DNA of 64,000 bases, from assembly GCA_002749535.1 (NCBI GenBank), contig MZZL01000400.1:186001-250000 (forward strand), written 5' to 3'. Source of the stretch: Apophysomyces variabilis. Taxonomy: Eukaryota; Mucoromycota; Mucoromycetes; Mucorales; Mucoraceae. Positions 47,164 through 60,314 of this stretch are shown here, piece by piece. The notes under the pieces are model-generated. The model ran no database searches and was not told the DNA's origin. It was given only the letters and a program-made list of their open reading frames with translations. The position numbers were made by a program, and so were the translations under genes. Every line of letters starts with the position of its first letter. Positions within the stretch are counted from its first letter, which is position 1.

Positions 47164-47922
47164 GACGAGGAAAGCAATGAGGCAGGTTTCCTTGAATCAA
47201 GCAGGCAAATTTTTTTGGCGGGCTTAACATGTCTAGGGAAGGCATTTAAGCCAATCAAATGATCGTATAATCCTTGAACTAGCAGCCAGTAAAACATTAA
47301 GAGCTTTGATTTCCGCTTCAGCCAATAAACTGTTCCTATAATTCCTGTAACGATCCTGCAATCTGACTTTCCAGATCGCCGTAGAAAAGGAGATTCAAAA
47401 TGGTGCGCTATGAACACAGTTTAAACACTCTACTTATCACTTTTACAGTTTCACTGAAAATATGAGAGAACAAAGGAAAGACCGAGATCAGAAAAAAAAA
47501 CCATACACGGTCATCGTGCTGGTCGTCCTGCATTACTTCTATTTTTGTCCTTCAATGAGAAATAACAAACAGTAAATAGTTATACAGAATATCTGTATGT
47601 AATCTCAATTAATAGTTTAGTTGCTCCCTTTACCCGATAAGCGACTTTTGCCAGCTTTCTGAAGGTAACACGTATGGCATTGGCCAGCTTACTTATTAAA
47701 GCAGATTATCAAAATATATAAAAACGTCGAAGCATGACCAGGCTTGGACAAACGTAGCTCAAACATGAAATGAGAAGTACGTGAACGGGAAGGGTATCTT
47801 TTACAAAAGTCCAGGCCACTTAAAGTGTTCTCTTTCGTATTTAGAGTGAACAAAAAGTAACATCTCTTATTACTACTGTGAATGTTAGCATTAATGATAT
47901 GATGCGCGAAAACTTACAGCCA
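47164..47922. other. Intergenic region upstream of BDP1
   Basis: About 0.76 kb. No coding or RNA feature recognised. Confidence 0.5.
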
Positions 47923-48346
47923 TCAGGTTGAATTATAACTAGTTGAGCCAGCACAGATACCTTTACCAACAGTAATACCATGCTCTTCTATACGTTCATC
48001 TAATGTGATACCTTCTGAAAGATTAGTACTAAGACAGACATCGATCTTAGACTAAAAAAAACCTTAGATATAGCTAAGCGATTTGCCCGTAATCTATCTA
48101 ATCTTTTGCTTTATCCGCACCATACATTGCTGCCAGATTAAAACCCTTCCAAAACCGTAAAAATAAGTCAGTTACCCCCGGATACGTTACCGGAGCCAGA
48201 TTTTGTGTAGGGCATCTAGTGCACTAATTCGATTTGGTATATTACGTTCTTGTGTTGTCCCAGACAAAGGAACATTGTCTCCTATGCGTATTTCTGAATG
48301 AGAGGCAATTGATATACTAAATTCGCATGGTTCAATAAGTGTGTCT
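47923..48346 (-). CDS. Possible multi-exon gene fragment of unknown family
   Basis: On the minus strand, an acceptor at 48347 opens an exon reading DTLIEPCEFSISIASHSEIR, IGDNVPLSGTTQERNIPNR and ISALDALHKIWL. It splices well (donor gtaacg) to LDRLRANRLAISK. A last block reads GITLDERIEEHGITVGKGIC then AGSTSYNST with a stop at 47923, but the last junction does not keep frame cleanly. Three adjacent exon-like blocks with proper splice borders, and a protein-like composition unlike the surroundings, suggest a real or recently lost gene. No start codon was found, and I do not recognise the family. Confidence 0.3.
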
Positions 48347-48485
48347 CTGTGCAAAAATAAGGAAGTATAGATTGTTGTTTATATCCCACATTACAAACAT
48401 CTGTAGGTACTATACACTGTAAAAGTAAAACTACATATAAAAGATATAGAATACAGAGTATTTGGTTAAGTAATAAGCAATTTAG

Positions 48486-51400
48486 TTAAACCTTGAAAGG
48501 CCAAAGGAAGTGGTGACCGCTGTCACTTGTGGTGGCAGGAGCTTCTGACTTAGTGGAGCTTTCCTTAGTAGGTTCAGGGGTCGTTTTGCTTGCCTCCCCA
48601 GTGGGGCTTTGAGATTCAGAAGAGGTTGGCTTAGGTTCATCGTGTGTCGTAGCTTGCGTGGACTGGGGCTTCGTTTCGCTGCTAGATGGTTGGTTATCCT
48701 TTGACGTGGGGGTGACAGACTGCGAGGAAGGAGCAGCAGAGGAAGAAGCGGATGGAGTAGGTGTAGCTGTAGGGATCTTTCCGCCATTCTTGATGATGTC
48801 AGTGATGTTGGCTGGCAATTCTCCTCCAAGCGGCACGTTTAAGCCCAGTAGATCCAGATCGATCTCCAATGGAACATTGTCTTGGTAATAGTACATGTTG
48901 GAAGTGAATCCGTCGCCAACAATAGTCGTCACATTCTGTTGCAAATTGATAACCTTATTTGGCGTGGCAACAACAGCAAGAAGCTCAGTAAGACTAGCAT
49001 CAACCGAGACAGGCCATCCATCAGTTGTCATCTTGCCGCCAACGGGCACCACAGCGGGGCTAGGAAGCTTGTAATCGATGTGAGCCATCTGGAATGGACC
49101 GTCCTTGCCATGGAAGGTAACAACCGCATGAACTTCGGTGATAGCGTACTGAGTCTTGAGCGGGTTCTGCAGGGTCACATAACTGGTGGCCTTCTTTGCA
49201 AGGACATCGATGAGACTGGTCTTGACCTTGACTCCAGCAACAAGGTTGGACTGGATACCGGTCATTTCCGTAGCAAGCTTAACGGTAGACAAGGCTTTCT
49301 GCAGAGAGGGGATCTTGGTCGATTGGGTGCTTCCTAAAATAGTCAAAGGCACCTTGGCGCCAGTCATGTAATCGCTAAGCATTTGAGCAATTGCCTTGTC
49401 GCTAGAACCACCAAGGTGGAAGACACAGTTGAATTGGTTCATGCCAGGCTTGACGACAACGTTCTGCAAGTAGACAGTTCCAACATCCTGGTTGAACTCG
49501 TTCATGACGGTGGAGAAGGAGATATCACCAATGGTGATAGTGATCTGAGATGGATTGTTGAACTGGATACTAAGGTCAATCACGACATAGTCTTTCGTTC
49601 CACCAACAACTGTCAAGGTCAAGATAGTGTTCTTTCCGTCGAAATTATTAAGACCTGTTTGAAACAGAGAATTAGAAACGAGATACTGTTTATAAAATGA
49701 TACATACCAGCCAAAGCAGTTTGAACATTAAATCCAATGTTGTTCAGCTTGAGTGCACCAACAGCTGTATCAGCAACGGAGTTTGCGGAACCGGCCAAAC
49801 CAAACGACAAGCTGTTTTGCGCAGTCAATAACGAGACAAAGGTATCAAAAGCAGGGTGAGCATTGTCGAACACCTGGAACGGAATATTGGAGAATTGTGT
49901 AGTGACAACACCTGTGTTGCTGGTGGTTGCCTTCTCAGTAGGAACCTTGAGCGTTGCAATGTTGTTCCCGTTGTAGTTCGCAGTGACGTCCATGTTCAGT
50001 TGGCTAACACCGAGAGGGAAACCAAATGGATTCTTGAGCTGTGCCTCGACCTGCTTGGAGCTAGATGGTGGTGCGTATGGATCCTTGGTAAAGTCCATTT
50101 CCATGTCCTTCATTGTGATGGAAGGAATCAAAACAGGCTTCTCCTTTGGACCAGGCAAGACAACATTTTCGATCTTCAAGGTTTTGAACGCAGTAGTGAG
50201 CCAACCGACTTGACCGTTAGGACCGGAACCAGAAGAGCCTTCAACGGTAAGGATTGTATTGCTTGCATTCAAGTAGTTTTCAAAGACCTGGGTGACAGCA
50301 TCAAGACCTTCCTGAGAATCCTGGTGGATCAAGCGTCCCTTCATGTTCATTTCCACAGAACCACGTGGGGGGAACACGGCAGCACCATCGGAGGCGAGAG
50401 GACCAATGAGCACGTTCTTGAAGAAGGTATTGAAGCCTACACCGTTCAAGTTGAATCCTACTTGACTGGGGTTCTTGATGGTCGTCTTGGCTGTCAATGC
50501 AATACCACCGGCAGGATCATTGGAAGGCAAGTCAAAGGAGTTGATTGTTACGCAGTCCTTGAAGCCATTGGCACCAGAAAGGGTCACAAACTTCTCCATG
50601 TGGATGTTGCTGAAAGTGAAACCAAGAGCGCTAACGTCCACGGAATTGGTGTAGATATCCCAAATGAAGTCATTGTTGTTGATCAAATAGGAAGAGAATG
50701 TAGCCATGTAGTTCTGATCCGCAATAGTGAAGTCTCCAGAGACATCGAATTGGGCACCAACGTTGGCTTGAGCTTGAATGGTTGGCATAGACACTGTGCC
50801 AATAGGCTTTCCTTGCCATGCAACCGTTAATGGCTGTGGGAAGCTAATCGATGCTGCCATGGGACCCGTATTGGTGATGCTACCTTTCATCTGTACCTTG
50901 AAGCTGGTATCTGTAGGAGCCGACAAGATGATGGAATCGAATCCCAACTTTGCGCCGTCTACGATCTGCTGCACAATGGGCTGACCAACTATAGGAATCA
51001 GACGGGTCACCGAGTTGTCCGTAGTCACTTTGACATTGCTCTGGGCAAACTGCAAGTCATCAGTGTACTGACCAATGTTCAGCGACGACTGAAGCTGAAG
51101 ATCGACTTCCAATGCCTTCATGGCTTCCATGACATAGTTGGAGATGTTGAAACCTTGGAAGATATCGGAAGTAGGGGCTATTTCCTTTTGGCCTTCAATA
51201 TGGAAACCACCCATACCAAGAAGAGCATCGAGCGCATCGGTGTTGAGGTTGGCCTTGACGGCAAGTTGACGGAGAAGCAAAGCAACGGCGGCAGGCTGCA
51301 AGTTCATCTTCATCTGGAGTGCAGGAGACTGGGCAGTAGCACGACCTGATACCACGATGGGATTGCTGCTAATATCCTGGTTGATATTGCCAACAGGCAT

Positions 51401-53640
51401 ACCCTGGAAGGTAACAGAAGACACAACCTTGGTAATAGACAGACCAGCTGAGAATGGGTTGGCAATGCTGACCTGAACACCAGCGACGCTAGTCTGGGGG
51501 GTATCTGGGTTAACTATAAGAGATGATCCTTGAATCAAAGGCGCCTTGAGACCAGGAAGAGTCGATCCAATCGAAATGACACTGAGGGCGTTTGCGAGAG
51601 AGGCAATGGCAGTAGAACCTTCGAAGCCAGCAATTTGAACGTCATTGTTCTTTCCCATGACGAAAGTACTCAGCAAGTTTTGACCAACAGGAGAGCTCTT
51701 AGGATCAAATGTAGCCGATGCCATAACGGTATTCGCACCACGTGCGAGATTGAGATTGCTCAGAGTAACCACACCGAGTTTTTGTCCGTCAGCGAGCATA
51801 TTAAAGCTAACGTCGCCAGTGGAAATGCTGAAGTCGGAGGGGTTGGACATGGTCACATTAATGGAGAGCTGAAGGGCTTCGTTCGTTCCACCCGTGACAT
51901 CAAGACTGTTAATGATCGTCGGCGTGCTGTTCAAGAACTGCAGACCATGCAGCGAGGTAGGGACCTCGAAGGAGATGCCGGAAAGAGTGATAGGTCCAAT
52001 AGGAGTCTGTGTCTTCGTCGTCGCATTTCCGCCGACCTGGAACGAGTAAAGGTCTGATGCCGTCAAAGCATATGTATAGCCATTAAAGGCCTGATCCTTT
52101 CCAGGTAAAGCAGTGATGGCATTGTTATTCATGGCAAATTGCAGTTTGCCAGCTTGTTGGTTGCTTTGAGCCGGAACCATGGGCACATTGATGACCGCGA
52201 AGTTTCCTGTAGTGTTTGTGCCAAGAGCGATGTTCTGCGACACCTCTGTGATATTCAACGAGAAGCCGAAAGGGATTGAAAAGCCAGCAACCACCGCAGG
52301 AGCAGACGCGACTGGTGCATAGGGAGCATCTTTGTTGAACTTAAGGTCAAGGTAGCCCATGCTTACGCTGTTGATCAGCTTCAATGGTTCACTTGCAGCC
52401 AGGGCCACATTCAACTCAACGGATTGGAAACCCTCGGAAAGCCAGCCGATCGGGTCTTTGCCATTAGGTGCACAGGAAAGACCAAGGGCGGTAGTGTTCG
52501 AGATCTTGCCTGCGATGTAGTTGGAGAAAAGAACGCCAATCTTCTCCAGGTCAGCCGTGTTGTTTTGCGGTTTCAAAACACCTTTAAGGTTGATAATGTT
52601 TTCTCCCTTTTTTAAGTTGATACCATCTGCTGCTACTTCACCAAGATTGACACCATCGTAGCCAATGGACATCTTGATGGTACCCAGTTGAACGCCAATG
52701 GGAGACGGACTGACCAAAGCAGTACCAAGTTCAACATTGATACCACCTCCGGCAGCATCAGATGGAAGCTGGAAGGACTTGATGCTAACTTGAGGAAAAC
52801 CGTCCATACCTAAGGTAAAGTATGATAGTGTTAGTACAAAAGTACTGTAATGAACAACTGGGACTTGGTAGTTCTTTTCAGCACTTGCCATCAAGGGTAA
52901 TGGATTTGTCAAGATTGACCGTAGCGGTTCTATAGGTGAATTGGTAAGTAAATTTATACACAAGAAATGCCTGCAATGGCAAAATAAACATACCGAGATA
53001 GAGCAGTAATATCAAGCTTTCCTTTCATGGTCCAACTGAAAGTTTTTGTGGCCAACATGTCACGTGCAAACGCTGCGAAGTACGAGGGATCTTGGATCAA
53101 GAACGGCGTAGTTGCATCGAGTTGTCCTGACCCACCCGCAATACTGGTATCCGGCAGCGTAATGTTGCCAAGAAGTGTATTGTTATAGTAAACCTGGATT
53201 GGGTTCTGGAATTTGATGCTTGCAGAAAATGGGCCAGTGTTTGAAAGCTTGCTTTGCATCGCCATGTAGAACGTCGTCTGGGGATTGAAATCGCGTTTTA
53301 CAAGGGCCAGGGCGTTTGACTGCTGCAAGTTGTTGGGCGGTGTAAAGGTGATTTGAGCCGATTGGACTGAAATTCCGGCGTTGTTCATAAGTGATTGAGC
53401 GATCATAGGGAAGAAGACGAACACCGCTAGCAGAACCACGACCAAGATGATAATAGCGCTGATAATGGAGCATATGATCCAATATTTCTTTTTCTTGTAA
53501 AACTTTTGCTTAGGAGGCGGTGGTGGTTTCTCGGTATATTCCTCCATCACGCCTTCTTCAACGCGATAGGTACTGTGATAATGAGCATCTGCTGCATTAT
53601 TGCTAGTCATCGGCTCGTCCGAGTTGGTTCGCTCCAGCAT
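48486..53640 (-). CDS. Very large DUF3712/Tag1-like vacuolar membrane protein
   Basis: Four exons give 1652 aa: 53640-52994, 52929-52889, 52809-49708 and 49654-48486. The cytosolic N-terminus MLERTNSDEPMTSNNAA has a PPPPPKQKFYKKKKYW stretch before one membrane helix (IICSIISAIIILVVVLLAVF). The lumenal part repeats a unit of beta-rich LEA/WHy-like modules marked by phrases such as FSASIKFQNPIQVYYNNTLL, GFSIPFGFSLNITEVSQNIA, FGFPLGVSQLNMDVTANYNG and IKSFQLPSDAAGGG. The tail is Ser/Thr/Pro-rich (PTSSESQSPTGEASKTTPEP), probably glycosylated, and ends HHFLWPFKV. Yeast Tag1, a vacuolar protein that ends autophagy, has related architecture but is much shorter. Intron 2 has a GC donor (GATG|GCAAGT). 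The role is inferred from architecture only. Confidence 0.82.
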
Positions 53641-56600
53641 AGTGGATTACGTTTTTTGTTAACAAACAAGCAAAAAGAAAAAAAGAAAAAAGAATGAAAG
53701 AATGGAGATAGAATTAAGAATTATAAAGAAAACGACTGTAGATGTTCAATATTCCAATAGCACAGCGTCCAAAAGCGCCGACTGTTGTGAAGTAGTGGAA
53801 AGTATGGAGCCTAAAAAGTAAAGAACAAACGATGTTAAAAGAGAACAAAAGGGCGTTTTTGATTTTATAATTTTTGAGTTCGAAAATGCAATTGTCATTT
53901 CGGATACAGAGCCTCCACATTTTTTCTTGTGGAGAACAAATGGTACGCCAGCCATTCGTTCAGGTATAGTACATGTGAATTACCCATAGAAAACGGATAT
54001 ACTATTGTGGTTAGTCCAAAATTTTATTACAGAAACACGACATTCATGTATTGCAGCTGTTTTGTTGCATATTACTATGCATAGAACCGTTAACTCTATT
54101 TCTTTTGAAATATCTTGAGGATGTGTTTATCGTTTTCTGTTATCGATAATGAAAGTGTCAATTTTTTTTTGTATACGAGACATGTAACGCCGTTAGTAGA
54201 TCTTGGTTACACGCCGTACGCACTAGCAACGTCGTTTCTATCCTTCACCGCTTGTTGCAATTAAAGTTAGTCGCTCACAAATTGGCTCTTCTGATTTTTC
54301 ACGCATCCCCCAACCTGTGAAACGTAGATATAAACAGAAATTATAAGGGACTTCCCATTCTATTGTATAATATTGATGCATTTTGTAAGGACAAATAAAG
54401 CATTCTAGGATAAACAAACAAAAATGGGAAAACATGTTGCTGAACCTTTTTGAAGCGGGTGTAGAAATCATTAAGGTTCACAGCCACTGGGGCGATCTAT
54501 TTGATTTCCGAAGAAGTAAGATCGATAGGTATTATCGATGGCCCAAGGAAGCGTCTCCTTTAGTACTACAACGGATTGTTGTACCACCTGCAGTTGGCGG
54601 AATCCCTTGGCTACAACTTACAATAAGGCGGAGACTGAATTTCAAGTAAAAAAAAGAAGAAAATCGATTATGTGTGGCTCCTTTCTGCGAGAGTAACTAT
54701 AGATCAAGAAAAAACGTAGCTTTTTTTCAATTTTCAACATAGAAGGTGTCCAATAATGTTGTTAATTTAGAATATGTAGCCTCATCGGTTATTTCTTCCA
54801 TTGTATTTGGAGAGTATGAAAAGAAGAATTCGACGGTGATGTCGAATGTAGAGCACAAATAACAAAAACGCAAGACGACAAATCCTTTTTCAAACGACTA
54901 CTTCGAACTATCGTGGCTATGTCTGTGGGATGCGCACGTGGGTAACCCCATGCTTGTAAATGACATATAGACGGGTGATCGCTTTTCCAATAAAACTACT
55001 TCATGTAAGGCCATCAAAAGAATAACCTTTTTATTCTCGTTTACCGAGAGTAAAATCGGTCCTTTCAAGCGATATGTTTCTTCTGCTTCGGAGTAAGTAA
55101 CGATACAGAGCAGCTCTACAGGGTGCTAAATTGCCTTTTTTAGCATAGATTATCTGAATTTTCGAGATAACTCCCTTTCCCTTTTTTTTTGCCTAAATCA
55201 GTCGTTTTAGCTTCGTGTTCACTTAACGCATTGGTGCGCTCTTCCCCGCATCCCCCGCATCCATACTCCCATAAACAGTATTTGGCTGCAAAATATGCTC
55301 TATACTTGCGGAGAGAGAGATAAGTAGTTTACGATGAAGCTTTAAAAGAAGCAGGAGTAGGTTTTTCTTGTGAACCACTTGGCAAACAAACACGTGTATA
55401 TAAATTCGATGAATATAATGAAAATATGCTGTGGGAAAATTGTTAACGAAGTTCAATCAATCGTTTTAAGAGCTTATGTCTCCAAAAATAGATGACTGAT
55501 ACGCACAGGCTACACAAATATTTATCTGTGGAACACCAGTGATCTCGGGCTTACTAAAGAAAAACCCCTTTCCAATCTATGTCCGTCCCTGCAGAGAGTG
55601 AAGGAAAGTCGAGCGCGAAGCCTCCTTCTACAAATGACCTAGCTCGTTTCTCTATAGCTTCCCTCGGTTCTAGCTTCGCTTATAAAGATGCTATCTCTTT
55701 TCTTTTTTTTTTCTTCTCCAGCGCGCTGTTGCTGAGAACACGGACCCATCGGAAAGCAGTTTTGTTTGCGACACAAAACGGTCCACAGTGCCGATCGAGC
55801 CGTTTGTACTATGATGTTATCTTAGATCAGTAACATTCCACTTTTTCATCAAGACTGTATAACCCTAAGAAAAAAGACAGGCAATGTACGAGGTTACGTC
55901 TGTGAAATATAAATCAGATATGAATCAATTATTTTTCGCTTGATTCCGATGATAAGAAGCATTGACATCTGCATGTCAGAGACACAGTGTTCTAACTGTA
56001 TAGATAATAAGCTTTCATAGTATGATTTTCCCTTGACTATATCAAACAGCAGCATGTGAACGTTCTTTATTCTATGATGTTGATCGCCTTTTGCTCAAAA
56101 TATGATTGCTAATTAAGAATGTTGAATTCTTTTCCTTGTGAATACATGCGATGATAGATATTGATTCGTATAATGAACGCTAACGCTTAAAAAAGTTCTC
56201 TAAAAAAAAGCAGAAAAGTGAGATACGATCAGATAGCAAAGTTCGCTTATGGTTACGTGGTGAGTAAACGGCGACTTATATATATCACGTTAATAAAAAT
56301 TGTGATGGGGAAGAATAGATCAACAGTCCTCTGCGAAACAGTCAGTATGCATTTTGGACGTACCGAAACTGATGGGGTTGCTCTCTTTCTCCTAATTGCC
56401 CCTTCGAGGCGGTTACGCACATCTTTTTAAGTTCAAGCAGCGAAAGTCTGTCGTGAACGGATATTAGCGGACAGTTATTTCTGCATATCTTCGGTGACAT
56501 GACATGACATCCACATGGATGGCTATGAAAGGAGGAGTGTCTCCGGTTTGCATCAGTGCTGCTTTTCAAAGCAACACAACTCACGTTCTCGCACCCCCTT

Positions 56601-56828
56601 TGGATTTGGCGAAAATACTAATTCAGACGATCAGCTCAGAGAAATACCTCCCTAAAAGCGCATTCCGACTTCGCAGCAAACTCATTGGCCATGTTGGCAA
56701 CCGATGATATATCAGCAACTATTCCTAACCAAGCGTATCCGAAGCTGTCAAAGCATTTTGTACATTAAAGCTAAAGCGACGTTCTTCATCATAAAATCTA
56801 ATTCAGGACAAAGCTCAGTTTATTCTTT
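53641..56828. other. Long intergenic region, no supported gene
   Basis: About 3.2 kb, A/T-rich with many stops. Open stretches such as 54434-54649 and 55579-55833 have no recognisable domain. The left end is the promoter of the Tag1-like gene. I see no transposon protein or tRNA. Confidence 0.45.
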
Positions 56829-57574
56829 CTACGCGGTGTACACCTTCATGGGGAAGTAGGAACCTAGTGAAGTGTGTCAGGCCTTTGAACCAGCACGTTG
56901 AGTTATCGCTTACCATCATTAGGAGGGATGAAATCTTCAGAGATCTTCCATTCCATCTTGCGGCCCCAGTTGGGGGTAGGAGCCAGCTTGTTCACAGTGT
57001 ACAATTTTTGAGAGTTCAACACCTCAACAAGGGGCTTTGCCTGAGTGACTTCAGCAGGAGCAGTAGTCTCATCCTTGGATTCAGCAGCGGGAAGGCTAAA
57101 TGACATCATGATCAGCCAACCGGCCGAGGTTTTCTTATTCCCCGTGACAAGCGTTACCTAGCATTCACCGACCCACTTCCGATCAATCCAGCAACATCCT
57201 GTTGGGTGTAGACAGCAAGGCGGGGATAGTTTCTGCGGACGTCTCTCTGGAAATAGTAGTTGTCACTGATGTTCGATGCGGCCGACTTAGGGTATTTGTA
57301 TTTCTCAGGTCGGGAGCTATTGAGAGACATTGAGTTAGGTCCCAAAGATTATAGTTATAGCGATCGTTTCTTCCATACCCGACTGCTGGAGTTCTGAACT
57401 TGCCAACAACAGGCATACCGTCGGTGGAAAGAGGGTTCTATATCATCATATACTAAATTAGCACCAGTTTTCTTTTCAAATCGATCGAATTCAAGGAATC
57501 GTTTCTTCGACGCGCATACTTACCACAGAGAAATACTTCTTGACCCAGGCCCACGTTTTCGAATTCCAAGACAT
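56829..57574 (-). CDS. NADH:ubiquinone oxidoreductase about 21-kDa accessory subunit (fungal complex I)
   Basis: Exon 1: MSWNSKTWAWVKKYFSV. After an intron: NPLSTDGMPVVGKFRTPA. Next: SRPEKYKYPKSAASNISDNY, YFQRDVRRNYPRLAVYTQQD and VAGLIGSGSVNA, then LPAAESKDETTAPAEVTQAK, LYTVNKLAPTPNWGRKMEWK and ISEDFIPPND. The last exon gives SYFPMKVYTA, with the stop at 56829. The NYYFQRDVRRNYPR...YTQQDVAGLL segment is characteristic of the fungal 21 kDa-type complex I subunit. It is located at the mitochondrial inner membrane. About 165 aa, near family size. Two of the four introns have borders set mainly by frame. Confidence 0.78.
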
Positions 57575-59474
57575 GTTGAGAATAAACTGAACTGCATTCC
57601 GTAATGAAATTTAATTTCTCGGTTGATTTGTCTCTTCCAATTCGCTTACGTTCAAGAGTGGGGAGGCGTTTTGAGATAACTGCAAGGATAAACACGAAAA
57701 ATCGGTGTAGCCACGAAAATAAAATCGGATGACGTCAGAAGAGCTTTTCGACATGTTTTAAGTGAGTTGAATCTGGAAAAGAGGATCAAGATTTCGGACG
57801 CAAGAATGAATTTATTAATATTATCAGAAATATAACGCCCTTTCTTTGTACTGGTTGTTTATAAATCCTTTGCAGTGCATTGAATCAGTAAAATGTAAGG
57901 TGAACAGCAATAACCTTGCTATTAGGCTACCAAACCAAAACTCTTTAAGCTTAAAATGCTTTTGCTAAGATGCTGAGCAGATAGCTTGTAATATAAAGGA
58001 CACACGAAGGTAAGGTAAGGTAACGACGCAATACAAAAGTAGAAAGGGAACCATTTCCTCTCCACAGCTCATGTTGTCCATTCAGTAAGATACCTGGTCT
58101 GCTTAAGGTGCCAGTTTATGATTGGTTCAGGTTTTTCTATTCCATCTCCAACCCATGTCGTCGTGAATGATTAACTTCCATTTAAATAAGCTGCGTAATT
58201 TTGTTTTCTTTGTAGCGATGCTTATTGAGCGAATGCCTTTGTTTGTTAAAGGATGCCTATTTCCCAGGTGGTATGGATAATCAATAGATGGATACGTTTC
58301 CAAGATATTTCTTTAGGCATAAAGTGAACCCGCAAGACTCTTGACAGGCGCAATTGTGTTATCTGGACTCTTTGCGTTTGGATTTTACTTGTAACAGGAA
58401 TTGACGATGTAACCTTTGTAAACGACCTTTATTGTTTGTTGAGCATGAAGAACAAGATCCCATTGATTTCGTATACATTAATCACTGTTTGAATGCATAA
58501 AAAGTCAACTGGCCTTCTTTTTGTTTGTCGGAAACAGATGCGCCATTTTCTTTATTTCGAGAAATTCCAATGCTCAGATGCAGCCTACACACCCTTTCAT
58601 GTAGGCTCCTCGAGGACAGACTGCTACTCAGCATATACAAGAACGTTGCAGCAATTGTTATGTTTGCTTCTCTTTTTCCCTAACATCTTGTACTTTGGAT
58701 GTGCCGTATCGACTCGCTTTCTGTTTTTTGTTTTATGGATGATTTTTACTGCTTGAAGACAAATGATTTTAGTCCACATAGGGATTCACAAGTACCTAAA
58801 ATAGGTGGAATATTCTTGCAAAGCAAATCAATTAGACTGCATCCCTGACGAAAGCACACGTAAATATAAACCAATGAGATGCCGTCTAAGGAAAATAGTA
58901 CCCAATCAGAATATCCTGCTGAAACCCCATTCTCCAACCCCCCCCTGTTAAGGTATAAGAGGAGAAAGAGAGAATGCATTGACTGCAGTGAGTAAGTGTC
59001 TCCATTAAGGTTCATGGCTTTGTTTAGACGGATAGGAGGTGTATTCCTTCAGTAAGTTAGCTGTATGTATTCTTTTTCCAACCAACCCTCTCTCTCTCTC
59101 TCTGGGTGTATATTGCAGCATTGGGTTTCATGAGTTGGGGTGGCTTGGTTGTGTGTTTTTCTGTAAGGGAACTCAGTTGGAAAGAAACAGTCGTTTTCTT
59201 TTTTCTTCTTCTTTTCCCCAGCGTGTGTGGACTCTACCTATTCCAGCTTAACCTTTAAGTGCACCTTTCCCCCAATCATGTCCACATAGCTTCCGCTTTA
59301 ATACTTCTTCTTTTTGCTTTTTCCTTTTTTCTGTTTCTCTTTTTTTCGTTTTTGTTTTGTCATTATCAGATTCCTTTTGTCTCTTCTCTTCTTTCTTCTC
59401 TCTCTCTCTCTATCTCGCTGCTGTACATATCCTCCATCCATTAGCATTTGTTATTTTCTCCATCTCATTGCTCC
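57575..59474. other. Intergenic region with long pyrimidine-rich leader
   Basis: About 1.9 kb with no gene recognised. From about 59080 to 59474 the plus strand is strongly C/T-rich, with a (TC)n microsatellite at 59090-59103. It looks like a promoter and 5' leader for the next gene. Confidence 0.5.
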
Positions 59475-60314
59475 ATGGTACAGTCCCATCAATCTATGGA
59501 CGAATCTGCGAGAAGATTGCGATACAGGAAACCAAATCCATCCCCTACTACTTCTACTACCTCATCCTACGTGATCTCCCCTCGCTGGATCCCTAAAAAA
59601 GACACCGCTGACACCTCATTGCCAATGGCACAAGACCAGAAAAAACGCTCGGTATGGAACGATACTTCCGCCGTGAAGAAGAAAGTGCTTTCGCCTTTGG
59701 AGGATGATGATCCCTTTGCCGGTATGAATTCCTGCGTTGATTATGAGGCTGAAATCGAACGCCTCAAGGCTTTGGTCCCAAAGGTAGAGGCAAAGAAACG
59801 ATCTTCCCCACGCCCCAGATCTACAGGTGACACTATCAAACCGCCGCGCTCCAGTGTGGAAATTCCAGCACGTGCATCTTTACCTCCAAGCAAATCTACC
59901 ACCCTTCCGACAAAGTCGGCTCCCATCCGTCGTCTGCCTACGTCTCCACCACGGTCCCGTCCCACATCCGCCTTGGACATGGCAGACAAATCCACCCGTG
60001 CAGAAATTACACAGACAAGCCCTCCGACCACACGTCCCGCCTCCCCCGTTGAATCGAATAACAGTAATAACAACAACGATGTCGTTAGCGATGAAGATAA
60101 AATCCGATTTCTCGAATTTGTACGTAGTTGGACAGGCGGCTGGAGAGGATGGGAAACAAACCGCGATAGTTTGGACCATATAAAAGAGGCAGGCTCTCTT
60201 TGGACAGAGCAATCACCTTGGAATACTTCCATAGATCGCCAGCGTCGGTCGCTCCAGCAATCCACTGCATCATCCATCACCATGAGACAGAACAACATTG
60301 GTGACATTTACTGA
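59475..60314 (+). CDS. Disordered hypothetical protein with short conserved-looking C-terminal motif
   Basis: Single exon, 279 aa from MVQSHQSMDESARRLRYRKP; an in-frame ATG 27 nt upstream at 59448 is also possible. Most of the chain is Ser/Thr/Pro/Arg-rich (KSTTLPTKSAPIRRLPTSPP, SPVESNNSNNNNDVVSDEDK). Ordered-looking pieces are DDDPFAGMNSCVDYEAEIER then LKALVP (short amphipathic helix) and IRFLEFVRSWTGGWRGWETN. No family recognised; possibly a cytoskeletal or signalling adaptor, judged only from composition. Codon bias and the long C/T-rich leader support expression. Confidence 0.7.
   Translation: MVQSHQSMDESARRLRYRKPNPSPTTSTTSSYVISPRWIPKKDTADTSLPMAQDQKKRSVWNDTSAVKKKVLSPLEDDDPFAGMNSCVDYEAEIERLKALVPKVEAKKRSSPRPRSTGDTIKPPRSSVEIPARASLPPSKSTTLPTKSAPIRRLPTSPPRSRPTSALDMADKSTRAEITQTSPPTTRPASPVESNNSNNNNDVVSDEDKIRFLEFVRSWTGGWRGWETNRDSLDHIKEAGSLWTEQSPWNTSIDRQRRSLQQSTASSITMRQNNIGDIY

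Noticed and set aside
55579..55833. 84-codon ORF starting MSVPAESEGKSS
   Set aside because: No recognisable domain, intron context or homologue; composition is like that of chance ORFs in this A/T-rich region.
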